Below the pieces are notes generated by a model. That model was not told the DNA's origin, ran no database searches, and worked only from the letters and a program-made list of their open reading frames with translations. This document shows positions 54,101 through 60,930 of a stretch of 64,000 nt of DNA, one piece after another. The stretch lies in the NCBI RefSeq assembly GCF_964340395.1, contig NC_135554.1, positions 20,321,592-20,385,591 of the forward strand, in the 5' to 3' direction. The DNA comes from Glandiceps talaboti (lineage: Eukaryota; Hemichordata; Enteropneusta; Spengelidae). Position 1 is the first letter of the stretch; every line of letters begins with the position of its first letter. The position numbers were made by a program, and so were the translations under genes.

Positions 54101-56837
54101 AGGATAAAACAACTAAACAATACCTTAAAAATAGCGACAATAGCGTTGCAGCACAACTGATTGCCAGTATACAAATGTATTGATACCCATGGTGTTATTC
54201 TGTTTTGAGCATTTCCAAACTTGACAGCCACAATGATATCTCAAGTCCATGATTTTTAGGAGTGCTCGTGAATAGTTATATTCAAATGTTTTTTTTTTTA
54301 CATATGGCAATTAAGTATCTGAATCTGAATCTTTAAAAAAAATGTATCATGGCAATCTGTAAAGAAGTTTTTTCTTCATCTTGTCACCAAAAATCCTCTT
54401 GTTTAGCTTAATTGGAAGGCACCAAGAAATAAATAAACTTACAACAAAGACTTTAACATCGATACACAGAGGAGCTGTATGCCCTCTGAGAAAAACAAAA
54501 GTTTTCATTATGGGTCAACATGATAAAAAAAGCATGTTTTTATGCGAGTGATAACATATTAAGAAATGGGAGATCATCAAAGTTTGAAAACAGGATGCCG
54601 ATGGGGTAATTTACACCTTAAATTTTACATAAATAAAGCATAACTTCATGAACTTGAAGATTGGGGAAGTGATAGACCTGTGTTAGCATTTATTTGGTTG
54701 AGAAACCACACTAAAATTACTGTTGTAATGTATTCAACCATCATACCGTTATTGTAGCACAACAGGTGGTTGGATGGATAATACACACTCATATAGCCTG
54801 TATATGAATCTGTTATATGCATTGATAATTCAGCATAACAATGTTTGAGGTATTCAGATTGCATTCTAACTTTGCTATATTTATACCTATCTGCACCTGT
54901 CAGTGTACAATATGCACTTGATTGTGAAATACAGTCTGTAGCAATTTTATACCTGTGAGATACATTATGACAATTCACATTCTCATATCTGAAAGTGGTC
55001 TTGGTTTTATCAATATCATGATTTATATGTATCATACAGCAACATACACATTTCTATACAGTTGTTAAAATGCTGCATTATATAAAACACAACTTATAAT
55101 GACACTGATTCCGGTTATCCCAAATACCAGTATTTGATAATGGGTGCCACCCAATCAATTTAAAACAGGTCACATACAAGTGCAAATCCCTCTGCATTAA
55201 CTTACATGTACATGTACATACTCTAACTAAGAGGACACACATATTATCTTCATTTTTTTCATTGGCCTATCCTAATCTATTCATCCAACCATCCACCCAT
55301 AAACCGACCTACCAACCTATCTAGCCATCTATCCATGTAAAATCTCCCTATTTATCTGCCTTTCTCCCTCTGTATCTTTATTCCAAACATTCCAACTATC
55401 CAACTTTGATATGTATTCAATATCATACCAATATGCAGTGTGCCCTCTAATGATAGACAAATTTTGTTGTTGTGGGTCAAAATGATAAAAACTGGCATTT
55501 CTTGTGAGTCACCACATAGTAAGTCTAGAGATACAAAAATGTAGCACACCAAATTTTGATGCGTCACTAGGAATTGTTTGTGTCAGTGGCACATTAAATT
55601 GGCTTAGGGGGCATACTGCCAATATGTATACATATAGATTAGATGTATATACTATTACATGATCCATTTTTTCAAAAATAATAATGAAATCTTCATAAAT
55701 ACTATTTCTGGATGATTTCTACTATTACATGTAAATGACATTTTCAATGTTTTTATACAAATTATATTCAGAATGTTACTGCTTTCCACTCCATGTCAGG
55801 GTTCTCCAGTATTTACAACTTATCAACCACACCTATATGAGTAATACATATAAATCATAATCCAATATTGATGGTTGTATTGTGATTGCCCAACCAACCC
55901 CACCCACCCCACCCCATTTCTCCTGTTGTTTTCCATGCTGTATCATTCAGGTCAAAATTTCACCAAAACATTAACAAAATTTTATACCATTGGCATTCCC
56001 AATTGATCACATTATTATGCCATAATACGAAAATCTGAAAACATACAATGTGACATGCCTATAGTATTTCTGTACCGTACAGATAATAAGTACATTGTAA
56101 CAATAGTTTGTGCGTGCATTTCTATTTGCACCGTTCCAACATTTCCTTGTTCAGTGAAACTGAAAGTGCCTTGCCTATGTACGGTTTATCGAAATCAGCT
56201 ATTTCTACATGTATGTCCACAATTCCAATAATTTCTTGGATTAAATACAACTAAGCGAGCTGAATTTCGATAACCATTACACATTACAAAACAAATTATT
56301 CACAAAAATATTATAAGTATCCTGGTCAATATTGGGGTTAAGCCATTTTTTTTTTCTATTTTTGGCAGAGGCTATACCGTCTGTTGTTTTATAAATGGAG
56401 ATTGTAACTACATGTAGTTCATGAAGCAATCATTATCTGTCCATGGTGTACTTGATACTATACTTATAATGGTCTCAGAGAATTAACAAATTCCCAACAA
56501 GTTGCATTGTACTAAAAAAACGTTACATCATGGACGAAATAATACCATACATGCAACATAACAAACTGCCTTTGTTAACGTTCCGGTCATCGTTACTCAA
56601 TTTACACCCGGCGTTTTGTACGCTTCGAATGCAGTCAAGGCAACTAGTCAACATACAAACTGACCTTCTATTATATTCGAAATTAAAAACATGACTTTCA
56701 GACTTACTGGAAGTGTCCTGGGCGTCTGCAAAGCTGTGGACGAAAAATATTTGCAATAGACCAGCTACCACAACTAAATGAAGCAAGTAGAAATCGGTTT
56801 GTCGACGATAAACTTTCATTTTCAAGCAACCAGTCAT
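16309..56837 (-). CDS. eys: Eyes shut-like EGF/laminin-G protein, long secreted form, 39 exons
   Basis: This is the longest splice chain I can build: exons 1-24 (32107-56837, listed in the block entries) joined in phase 1 to 15 distal exons (16309-27116). The total is 9039 coding bases, or 3012 residues, an exact multiple of three with no internal stop. Order: signal peptide, LDLa, EGF, Thr/Pro linker, about 43 EGFs, LamG1, 2 EGF, LamG2, 2 EGF, LamG3, 1 EGF, LamG4, 2 EGF, LamG5. Five LamG domains alternating with EGFs at the C-terminus, with no membrane anchor and about 3000 residues, is the architecture of EYS (human about 3150). EYS is an extracellular matrix proteoglycan needed for photoreceptor integrity. 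The LDLa module is not part of the EYS I know. Crumbs is the alternative, but it has a membrane helix and a conserved ERLI tail that are absent here. That all 39 exons belong to one transcript is inference from phase. Confidence 0.8.
16893..17215. repeat. Dispersed element, family C, copy 1
   Basis: A roughly 320 bp element, with GCACAAGCCATGTTATTGTC at one end and an inner palindrome (GTGACCTAAGGG ... CCCCTTAGGTCAC). Related copies are at 19948-20256, 40759-41102, 49852-50212 (inverted) and partly 48055-48190. All lie in introns of the EYS-like gene. Confidence 0.75.
17570..17780 (-). repeat. Two decayed copies of the next exon's 5' edge (90 bp period)
   Basis: Upstream of exon 17419-17537 (minus), units at 17570-17659 and 17660-17749 each hold an acceptor (CCAG then GTCTGGGCC) followed by coding-like sequence for RYSGQSS, matching that exon with an internal deletion. 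Read in the exon's phase they reach a stop after about 19 codons, so they are exon fossils. Confidence 0.85.
18405..18600. repeat. Dispersed repeat, family E, partial copy
   Basis: Reads ACAGAACCCTGTGATG ... GGGTATTTGTGTGAGTG ... GTGTTCTCTGTGGC, matching the reverse complement of 53510-53655. A second internal repeat of ACCCTGTGATGTG follows at about 18520. Confidence 0.5.
19948..20256. repeat. Dispersed element, family C, copy 2
   Basis: Shares the GCACAAGCCAAGTTATT end and the GTGACAAGGCCCCTTA inner block with the copy at 16893-17215, in the same orientation. Confidence 0.7.
20801..20890. repeat. (TG)n microsatellite
   Basis: A nearly pure GT repeat of about 85 bp in the intron after the LamG4 EGF exon. 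The cysteine/valine-rich frame across it is an artefact. Confidence 0.95.
22350..22412 (-). repeat. Decayed copy of the 3' edge of exon 22419-22605
   Basis: CATACCTGTATCACAGC occurs at the real 5' splice site (22413-22429) and again about 60 bp downstream in the intron, followed by a shortened match to the exon. The copied 5' splice site (GGTATG) is intact. Confidence 0.8.
22848..23014. repeat. Compound (GACA)n / (CA)n microsatellite
   Basis: A GACA run of about 30 bp passes into more than 100 bp of CA repeat with GACA interruptions. It lies in the intron between exons 22419-22605 and 23206-23453. Frames in several registers across it are artefacts. Confidence 0.95.
24945..25262. repeat. Inverted-repeat element, family B, copy 1, with CTCF-like motifs
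   Basis: Outer ends read AGGTTATAACACACAAGCAG and the reverse complement of ACAACACACAAGCTGTTC. A 73 bp inner unit is present about 2.6 times. Two units contain CCACTAGGTGGCAG (25059-25072 and 25132-25145). The family's other copy is at 60487-60868. Confidence 0.75.
27117..30107. other. Three-kilobase region between the membrane exon and the LamG2 exon
   Basis: This is an intron in the long form and the downstream flank of the membrane form. I looked for a first exon with a signal peptide for a possible second gene and saw none. The sequence is AT-rich with short accidental frames. Confidence 0.5.
30046..30051 (-). terminator. Possible polyadenylation signal ATTAAA for the membrane form
   Basis: The minus strand reads ATTAAA about 57 bp after the TAA stop. 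It is the common variant of the signal and the nearest candidate; no AATAAA is seen close by. Confidence 0.35.
30108..30523 (-). CDS. Terminal exon with transmembrane helix and cytoplasmic tail
   Basis: After an acceptor at 30524-30525 the exon encodes a Thr/Ser/Pro stem, a hydrophobic helix ([20 protein letters not shown] and on), basic residues CRRV, and a tail of about 95 residues ending FSILDEMP and a TAA stop. The tail has no Crumbs ERLI end, no FERM-type juxtamembrane motif I can recognise and no C-terminal PDZ ligand. A Tyr-containing stretch ([10 protein letters not shown]) might be a trafficking signal; that is a guess. Confidence 0.85.
30108..56837 (-). CDS. EYS/Crumbs-like protein, membrane-anchored form, 25 exons
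   Basis: Exon 24 (32107-32275) ends in phase 1, and the terminal exon 30108-30523 begins in the matching phase. This gives 6684 coding bases, 2227 residues: signal peptide, LDLa, about 44 EGFs with a mucin-like linker, one LamG, two EGFs, a short Ser/Pro stem, one membrane helix and a tail of about 95 residues. The same 24 exons also fit the LamG2 exon (see the long form). Either this is one gene with alternative 3' ends, or it is a complete gene here followed by a second gene whose 5' end I cannot find. Uninflatable-type EGF/LamG membrane proteins are another possible relative. The phase chain through exon 24 is strong; which 3' end dominates is unknown. Confidence 0.82.
31932..32030. repeat. 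Short inverted-repeat element, family G, copy 1
   Basis: Starts TAGACTGTAAGATAT and ends GTATCTTACA, with GATAGTGTGGCATGAATG inside. A matching copy is at 44202-44300. About 100 bp each; no coding capacity. Confidence 0.6.
32107..34036 (-). CDS. EYS-like exons 21-24: LamG1 and two EGFs
   Basis: Exons are 33890-34036, 33376-33620, 32909-33082 and 32107-32275. The first three encode a laminin G domain, from [14 protein letters not shown] through NGILLYV and VYLGGVPA to [10 protein letters not shown]. The end of the third and the fourth encode two EGFs, the last ending [14 protein letters not shown]. Exon 24 ends in phase 1 and is the branch point between the two possible 3' ends. Confidence 0.9.
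32530..32870 (-). repeat. Three decayed copies of the 3' edge of exon 32909-33082
   Basis: Units of about 110-120 bp repeat the sequence around the real 5' splice site, including CAACATCCAC and CTGTTC(T/C)A. Two keep a usable GT donor (CAGGTAAGTTG and CAGGTAGGTTG); the middle one has lost it (CAGCTAAG). One has an in-frame TAG in the EGF part. Confidence 0.85.
34484..41288 (-). CDS. EYS-like exons 14-20: EGF repeats 35-44
   Basis: Exons are 41173-41288, 40480-40607, 39402-39640, 38563-38659, 36420-36673, 35288-35448 and 34484-34652. Unlike the upstream exons these split EGFs at varied phases (0, 2, 1, 2, 1, 0, 1), yet the frame stays open throughout. One repeat (DFCASSPC, exon 36420-36673) lacks the usual last loop before the next one begins. 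The donor after 40480 is the parent of the 42 bp minisatellite described separately. For exon 35288-35448 I chose the GTCAGT donor because it keeps the frame and restores the EGF consensus. Confidence 0.87.
35937..36279. repeat. Foldback element, family A, copy 2
   Basis: Outer ends TTTAAAGTGGCCACATGG and CCAAATGGCTACATTAA are near reverse complements. The arms share GTCCTTGTTTGTAACTCA and its complement GAGTTACAAACAAGGAC. It is the best-preserved copy of the family. Confidence 0.8.
37866..38214. repeat. Inverted-repeat element, family D, copy 2, with its left end tandemly repeated
   Basis: Terminal repeats are perfect over 21 bp (AATTCTCAGTACCTGCAATAG in one repeated unit; the complement at 38194-38214). 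The left 45 bp, terminal repeat included, is present four times in a row (37866, 37911, 37956, 38001). The inner part matches 881-1070. Confidence 0.9.
39670..39775 (-). repeat. Decayed copy of the 5' half of exon 39402-39640
   Basis: On the minus strand it reads as GTVGERC, a stop, then [14 protein letters not shown], matching the real exon's [24 protein letters not shown]. The stop and a shortened loop show that it is an EGF exon fossil. Confidence 0.75.
39788..40490 (-). repeat. 42 bp minisatellite carrying 17 copies of a 5' splice site
   Basis: The unit is 42 bp and includes GTGTGCAG followed by GTAAGATG or GTAAGGTG on the minus strand. Donor dinucleotides run from 40478-40479 (the real exon 15 donor) to 39806-39807, exactly 16 periods apart. 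Every unit I read keeps CAGGTAAG. Because 42 is a multiple of three, the plus strand reads open for 296 codons, but this is not a gene. Confidence 0.97.
40759..41102. repeat. Dispersed element, family C, copy 3
   Basis: Same orientation as copies 1 and 2, with ATGACCTAAGGGTTTGTCACTA and its inverted partner TAGTGACAAGGCCCCTTAGG inside. Confidence 0.75.
41817..44775 (-). CDS. EYS-like exons 11-13: EGF repeats 19-34
   Basis: Exons are 44488-44775, 43363-43656 and 41817-43019. The 1203 bp exon is the largest in the window and encodes nine full EGFs and two halves. Most of its EGFs begin TPCD or similar instead of D-x-N-E-C, so they lack the calcium-binding start found in the preceding block. 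This is a clear change of EGF class along the protein. Confidence 0.93.
44202..44300. repeat. Short inverted-repeat element, family G, copy 2
   Basis: ATAGACTGTAAGATATGTC at the left and CAAATCTTACAGACTGA at the right form the terminal repeats. The inner block GATAGCGTGGCATGAATG matches the copy at 31932-32030. Confidence 0.6.
45567..47822 (-). CDS. EYS-like exons 8-10: EGF repeats 8-19
   Basis: Exons are 47592-47822, 46868-47038 and 45567-46421. The last, 855 bp, holds seven full calcium-binding EGFs in a row plus the start of another, with no intron. Introns split EGFs between the third and fourth region (after the Asn-Gly of C-x-N-G-G). Exon-edge duplicates flank the first two exons (47980-48045 and 46724-46860). 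Confidence 0.93.
46724..46860 (-). repeat. Decayed copies of the 3' edge of exon 46868-47038
   Basis: GTGAAACCTTCC(G/A)AACAGTCACAGA appears at the real exon edge and again at about 46811 and 46727. At least two extra intact donors (GTAAGT and GTGAGT) lie just downstream of the real one. Confidence 0.88.
47980..48045 (-). repeat. Decayed copy of the acceptor of exon 47592-47822
   Basis: CACTGACCTGGGTGGAAAA copies CACTGGCCTGGGTGGAAAA at the real acceptor (47815-47833), and the similarity continues into the intron (TACAATACAA). Confidence 0.7.
48055..48190. repeat. Dispersed element, family C, partial copy
   Basis: Contains ACAGAAAATATTTTATT and a degraded match to the central part of the family (CAAAACTTTTCCCGCACTATT). 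Only part of the element is recognisable. Confidence 0.4.
48416..51540 (-). CDS. EYS-like exons 4-7: EGF repeats 3-8
   Basis: Exons 51427-51540, 50369-50482, 49290-49517 and 48416-48586 encode EGFs 3 to 7 and the start of EGF 8. Several are calcium-binding type (D-I-D-E-C, D-V-N-E-C followed by N-S-Y or N-G-Y). Many carry the O-glucose site C-x-S-x-P-C and the O-fucose site C-x-x-x-x-T-C. All borders are phase 1. A four-unit decayed tandem duplication (51078-51478) covers the 3' edge of the first of these exons. Confidence 0.92.
48752..48870 (-). repeat. Probable retroposon 3' tail with (AAGATAC)n
   Basis: Four to five copies of a 7 bp AAGATAC unit adjoin AAAACTTTATTATCCC. A microsatellite tail next to an AATAAAG word is typical of truncated LINE 3' ends; no reverse transcriptase is seen. 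Confidence 0.4.
49852..50212. repeat. Dispersed element, family C, inverted copy
   Basis: AAGTGACCTAAGGG and TTTGTCACTATGAGTCA match the centre of the family in the opposite overall orientation, ending GCATGGTATAAAT. Confidence 0.65.
51078..51478 (-). repeat. Four-unit tandem array from the 3' edge of exon 51427-51540
   Basis: Units of about 105 bp share GTAGAGGGCAGTGTTTA and a decayed version of the coding end (CAGTACAGATAAACTGATAG for CTGTGCAGATACACTGGTAT). One downstream unit still has a GT donor (CAGGTGAT); the others have lost it. Read in frame, they repeat a QFICTDRYS-like motif. Confidence 0.88.
51838..52254 (-). CDS. EYS-like exon 3: EGF, Thr/Pro-rich linker, EGF
   Basis: One 417 bp exon encodes EGF 1 ([12 protein letters not shown]), a linker of about 65 residues made mostly of Thr, Pro, Val and Gln, then EGF 2 ([12 protein letters not shown]). 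The linker is a likely O-glycosylation (mucin-like) stretch. The exon is phase 1 at both ends, as for nearly all exons here, which makes it freely shufflable. Confidence 0.92.
53320..53660. repeat. Dispersed repeat, family E, copy 2
   Basis: The best partner of 1395-1735, sharing ATATGCAAATGA, GTGATCGCATAGTGTCATTT and GCACTTTCACTTGTTA. It sits in the intron after exon 3. Confidence 0.65.
53813..53968 (-). CDS. EYS-like exon 2: LDL-receptor class A module
   Basis: The exon encodes a cysteine-rich domain ending [20 protein letters not shown], the LDLa calcium-binding signature (CDG, DC, GEDE). The acceptor is a tandem TAGCAG site, so the exon can start at 53968 or 53965, adding or dropping one codon in the same frame. 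LDLa modules bind ligands in receptors and matrix proteins. I found no further exon in the 2.7 kb intron between this and exon 1. Confidence 0.85.
54031..54165 (-). repeat. Decayed copy of the LDLa exon's 5' edge and acceptor
   Basis: GCAGGCCT followed by TGTGAATATCCTAGTTTAGG copies the start of exon 53813-53968 (TGTGACTGTCCTAATGTAGG). Upstream intron sequence (CAGTTGTGCTACAAC against CAGTTGTGCTGCAAC) is copied too. In the exon's phase the copy meets a stop after six codons. Confidence 0.78.
54170..56707. other. EYS-like intron 1
   Basis: No exon could be supported here. It contains the family F elements at 55435-55619 and about 54478-54560 and otherwise AT-rich unique sequence. Confidence 0.5.
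55435..55619. repeat. Inverted-repeat element, family F, copy 2
   Basis: Ends GCAGTGTGCCCTCTAA and TTAGGGGGCATACTGC are near-perfect terminal inverted repeats around 185 bp, a typical MITE layout. Confidence 0.8.
56708..56837 (-). CDS. EYS-like exon 1: signal peptide
   Basis: In-frame ATGs lie at 56867, 56837 and 56819. From 56819 the product starts [20 protein letters not shown] and continues with a hydrophobic core to SFADA, a typical signal peptide and cleavage site. I placed the start at 56837, but 56819 is equally good. The 5' splice site after DTS is GTAAGT (56706-56707), phase 1. Confidence 0.75.
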
Positions 56838-56867
56838 GATGTCACGACTCCAGCATCTTTCTATCAT

Positions 56868-57383
56868 TTATGTCACTGTAAAGTTGTCCCACATGCCAGA
56901 TTATTGCATTGTCACACATATAATTGCATTTATAGTAAAATAATTGCAACCGTAGTAGATTCTTTCGTCCCTGGCCTTGATCCAGAATGCCAGCTCAACT
57001 TTCTCTAAATATTCAAAACCTATCGCTAGATGGCGCTGCTCACAAAACGGTGTTGGAACGGATTTTGGGCGCTTTGCAGCTTGCATTATATATTTCATTA
57101 ACATTATTCAAAGAATATGTGCATAATTCAAAGTGATTATCAGTTTTCATTCTTTAATAATTTTAAGAATATTAGTTCGGATAAAGTACGTATCCACAAT
57201 TCATCAATGAATTTTCCTTTGCAATTTTAGGTATTACCTTGAATTTCCATATGGGGGCTGAATATTTAATTTATCTGAACTGAGAATGGCTGATTGTAGA
57301 GAAGCAAAAAAGTCAAAAGTGAACAATCAAATAAAAAATAGACGGTGTGTGCGTGTTGTTGTTGTTGTCGTTGATGTTGTTGA

Positions 57384-57420
<37 letters not shown>

Positions 57421-57428
57421 GCTGTTGT

Positions 57429-57470
<42 letters not shown>

Positions 57471-57826
57471 ACATCGCTCTCTCCAAAGCAAATGTAAAAA
57501 GAAGGTTAAAAAGACTATTAAAAGGAAGATCACTCATTTTCATTAATATTGACAAACAAATTTATTAGTTATTACTTTTTACACATAAACAGAAACATTT
57601 TATCAAAATAAAGTTTGATAGTCTGAAAAGAAATAATATGATGAATTATATTTAAAAATAGATTTTCTGCTAAAAGGGGTGTTTAGAAATTTTCTGTGTT
57701 ATGGTTTCTAATGTAGAGTAAAAAGGATAACGATTATTCGTGATCCTGTACGTACATGTCCCCCCCCCCAATAATTACTGTGAGTCCTCCCTTTTTCCAC
57801 GTAATCCGTTCCAACTGAAAAACAAG
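56868..57826. promoter_or_regulatory. Divergent promoter region, eys-like / ranbp3-like
   Basis: About 1 kb separates the two start codons on opposite strands. It contains CTAGATGGCGC at 57026-57036, which fits the core of CTCF-type sites, and a long TTG/CTG repeat at 57356-57471. No TATA box stands out. Confidence 0.5.
57356..57471. repeat. (TTG)n/(CTG)n trinucleotide repeat
   Basis: A 116 bp trinucleotide array, TTG-rich at the left and CTG-rich at the right. It yields long poly-Gln, poly-Leu, poly-Val and similar frames in several registers, none of them a gene. It lies about 355 bp upstream of the RanBP3-like start codon. Confidence 0.95.
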
Positions 57827-59424
57827 ATGGCTGACTCAGAAGCCAAATCGGGTGAGCTGAGACGTAATGAAAACAAACATGTAATGTGATTAATAACCGT
57901 AAGAATTTGGTAATTTTATACACTGTACTTATTAATGTGATATCGTCGTATTACAGGTGGTGTTGAAGCAGAACCAGAGACGACCAGTGACCCTGAAAAT
58001 GGTAGGTGTGAACGAATGTGCACCGGCGTGCATGTGTGCGAATGTATGCAAGTTTGATTGTGACGGGTACTGAGAACAGTGCCGTGAGATGCATTAGTTT
58101 TGAATGTAAATCTAAGATGATAATTCAGTACCACATCAATATGTACACATATCGCAGCAAATATTGTATCATCAGAGTTTTCATTCTGATGCAGTTTAGT
58201 GATATATGTGTTTTTACAGATCGTATCATCGCAATCTCTGCCTATGTATTGTATGGCAGACCGGCGACCATGATGTGTATGCGACGCTATGCTTCGGCGC
58301 CCATTCCATTTAGCATTGTATAGTGTATATAAAGTGAAAATGGAAAATCTACTTTGAATGCAGTCGCCAGAATTTTTTCCCGCCGAAGAGTTATGATTTT
58401 AAAAGATACATCAAATATATCACAAACAGATTTTCTGACTTTCTTTTTCATGTTCGACATAAACTTGACATGTGGCGTACAAACATTGCGTTTTACATGT
58501 GGTGATCATATGTGCATGTGCTGACTGTGTCTATAAATGGTTTTGAACAATAGCAATGCTTTGATAGGTGAAGTTCTAAAAACAGCACACCGTTTTGGAG
58601 ATATACTTTTATGACTATGAAAAAATGATAAGCAGTTAACCTGTCAAACCTGCAAAACTTCAAAAGGTTTGTGCCAGTGGTGTACCGTGTAGTATCGTAC
58701 TGAATTACATTACTCCAGGCTCAGTGACAATACAAAGAAACTCAAAACTTGCCACTTAGCTGCGATCAGTCAAAATACCTTAATTTATATTAAACTGGCA
58801 TATGTTTAAGTTTCTCTTTTAATGAATTTTTTAAAATGATCATAGCAAATCTGTCACCAGCCACAGTAGTTCCAGAGTAGTATATAAATTTATTTAGGTC
58901 ACACAGTTCGTATGCTAATTAGGCAGTGAACCAGCATGCACCAGTTCCGAGTTCTGTCATAACTAGTTCATACTGGACATATGTCCCATCCAAACTATAA
59001 ACTTGTGCTCAGTGCATCACACATAGTCAGTGTGGCATTTGCTGCAGAATATGGAACATACTTATCTCTCCAAGTATAGTTTTGAAATTATTTTTTATAT
59101 TTATTCAAAATGGATAAAACTGTGTGTGGAAAGAAGACGGTCCAACGAAAACAATATAGACACTGGTATTGTCAGAAAATCATCAAACCTTGTCTGTTCA
59201 CGTATATATACAGCAAGACACTACACTGCTGGAATGGTACTTTAATTAAGTTTCTCCATGTATTTTCATTTGGAGTGTTGGTGCTAACAATTGCTAAGTA
59301 ATGAAAAGAGTGAACTTGATTGTTTTGTTTTGTTTTATTTTGTTCTTCAGAGGCCAAGTCCAGTATGGTTGCACCACCAAAGTTTGTATTTGGACAAAAC
59401 ATGGAAGGGAGAGTACAGTTAAAG
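57827..59424 (+). CDS. ranbp3: Ran-binding protein 3-like, first three coding exons
   Basis: Exons 57827-57851, 57957-58001 and 59351-59424 chain in phase with GT-AG borders to give 48 residues. The sequence begins MADSEAKSG, passes through an acidic stretch, and reaches PPKFVFGQNMEGRVQLK. F-V-F-G-Q-N-[ML]-x-x-R-V is the repeated motif of RanBP3, a nuclear cofactor of CRM1-dependent export that binds Ran-GTP; the Ran-binding domain itself would lie beyond the right edge. The window ends about 4.6 kb into the next intron, in which I see no further exon. RanBP3L is an alternative. The identification rests on one short motif plus exon structure, so it is good but not certain. Confidence 0.72.
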
Positions 59425-60189
59425 GTAGGGTTTATGTTTTCTGATTTTTTTTTCAATTGTACTGAATATATTCCTTATGTATAACCAATGAAATTTATTT
59501 CCTAGATAACTTTGTTTTTATATGTTAGTTGTTTATACTTCATCCATCCACTGCATTTATCACTTGAAAAAAAATTAGTATCCACTGTATGGTAAGAAAA
59601 AAAAGACAAGCACCATTTTTAGTAGTCTTGAGTGCTCTGCACTGTTCTCCTTCATTTATTACAGTATCATTAAACAAACTCTTGAGTGTGTGTGTGTGGG
59701 GGGGGGGGGGGTGTGACCAATGCTGTTTAATGATAATGACTATTTGTAGGAAAAGGGGTAACCACACTCACGGTTGAAGGCGCAATGTATGCTAAACTAC
59801 AGTTTTAACAGGTTTCATCTCCCTATCCTATTTCAAGGATATAAATACTCATCAAAATCAAAAAGCATTTCTTATATAGCAAAAACACAAGATGAAATCA
59901 TAATGTACACAGAAATTATGTAATATTGTTATCGATTCTTGTGACTAGTTGTCACATAGATTTTCATTTTCAGAGCTTAACAGATATAGACTGGAAATAG
60001 ATTTAAATAGATTTGATGTCATAACTGCCTCAAACCAGTAGAGGTCAATAGGTCACTGTATAATAAAATCTCAATGACCTGTGCTACTACAATCATAATT
60101 CAAGCTTGTTTAGATATAAAAATGGTTTTGCTAAGGTTCTTTCAAGGACTTTTATTGATTTGTAGGTTCTACCCTATGGTTTCTTAAAA

Positions 60190-60930
60190 TAGCGATATGG
60201 ATGACAAATTGATATTTATTTTTGATTTTATTCATAAAACAATTCTACTATGTTTTTCTACTTCAATAAAAAATCTGAAGCAACATATACAAAGTCCTTC
60301 TTCGTTACTGTGCAAATTGTAAAAATAAAAAAATATGCAAAAGGTTTGTTACTACACATACAATAATAAACTTTTAGACTTTTTTTTTTGCAATTTATTG
60401 AGTCACAAACAAGGATGTGGGATATGTTGTTTCATATTGATTTTTCAAGTAGGAGATCATCGTATAGTTGTGACCAAAATGTTCATCAGCTTGGTAGATC
60501 AAATGATTTACAAAAGGTTACAACACACAAGCAGTTCAAAGTTTTTAGCATTGCGCTTTTGATCTGTCTTGGGCTACGATTCTCATCATAGTTACAGCTG
60601 ACCACTAGGTGGCAGTTTGATCAGCCGATTGTAGTTGTTAAAAAGTTCAATACCCAGTCTCTATTGAGGGTTGTAGCATCTGATGTTTATAACCTCCTTG
60701 ATCTTCCTCGGGGAAATCATGTTGGAATGTATCAAGATCAACAGAGTCTGAGAGACAAGGGCATCAAACTAACTAAAATCCACAATCAGTTGATCATACC
60801 ACCACCTAGTGGTCAGCTGTAACTATGGAATTTGCTTGTGTGTTATAACCTTTTGTAAATCATAGTATAGTTATTGTATGAATAAATATTCCAAAATAAC
60901 TATCAATTTGTCACCCTTATGGCCACTTTA
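60190..60930. repeat. Foldback element, family A, copy 3, interrupted
   Basis: Left arm from about 60190 (GGATGACAAATT), right end near 60930 (AATTTGTCACCCTTATGGCC). The right arm is split by a family B element at about 60487-60868. The CAAACAAGGA and TTTTTCAAGTAGG blocks identify the family. Confidence 0.75.
60487..60868. repeat. Inverted-repeat element, family B, copy 2, with CTCF-like motifs
   Basis: ATGATTTACAAAAGGTTACA at the left is the near-perfect inverse of TGTTATAACCTTTTGTAAAT at the right. CCACTAGGTGGCAG lies at 60602-60615, and an inverted CCACTAGGTGGT at 60801-60812. Confidence 0.85.

Noticed and set aside
54646-55035. 129-codon minus-strand frame in EYS-like intron 1
   Set aside because: I considered it as a missing exon, but it has no cysteine pattern, no recognisable domain, and exon 1 joins exon 2 directly in phase.
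16309-56837. Notch or fibrillin family membership
   Set aside because: There are no LNR or NRR, ankyrin or TB domains. LamG domains alternating with EGFs point to EYS/Crumbs.
57266-57555. Poly-Gln, poly-Val, poly-Leu and poly-Asn open frames on both strands
   Set aside because: All are readings of one TTG/CTG microsatellite in an intergenic promoter region.
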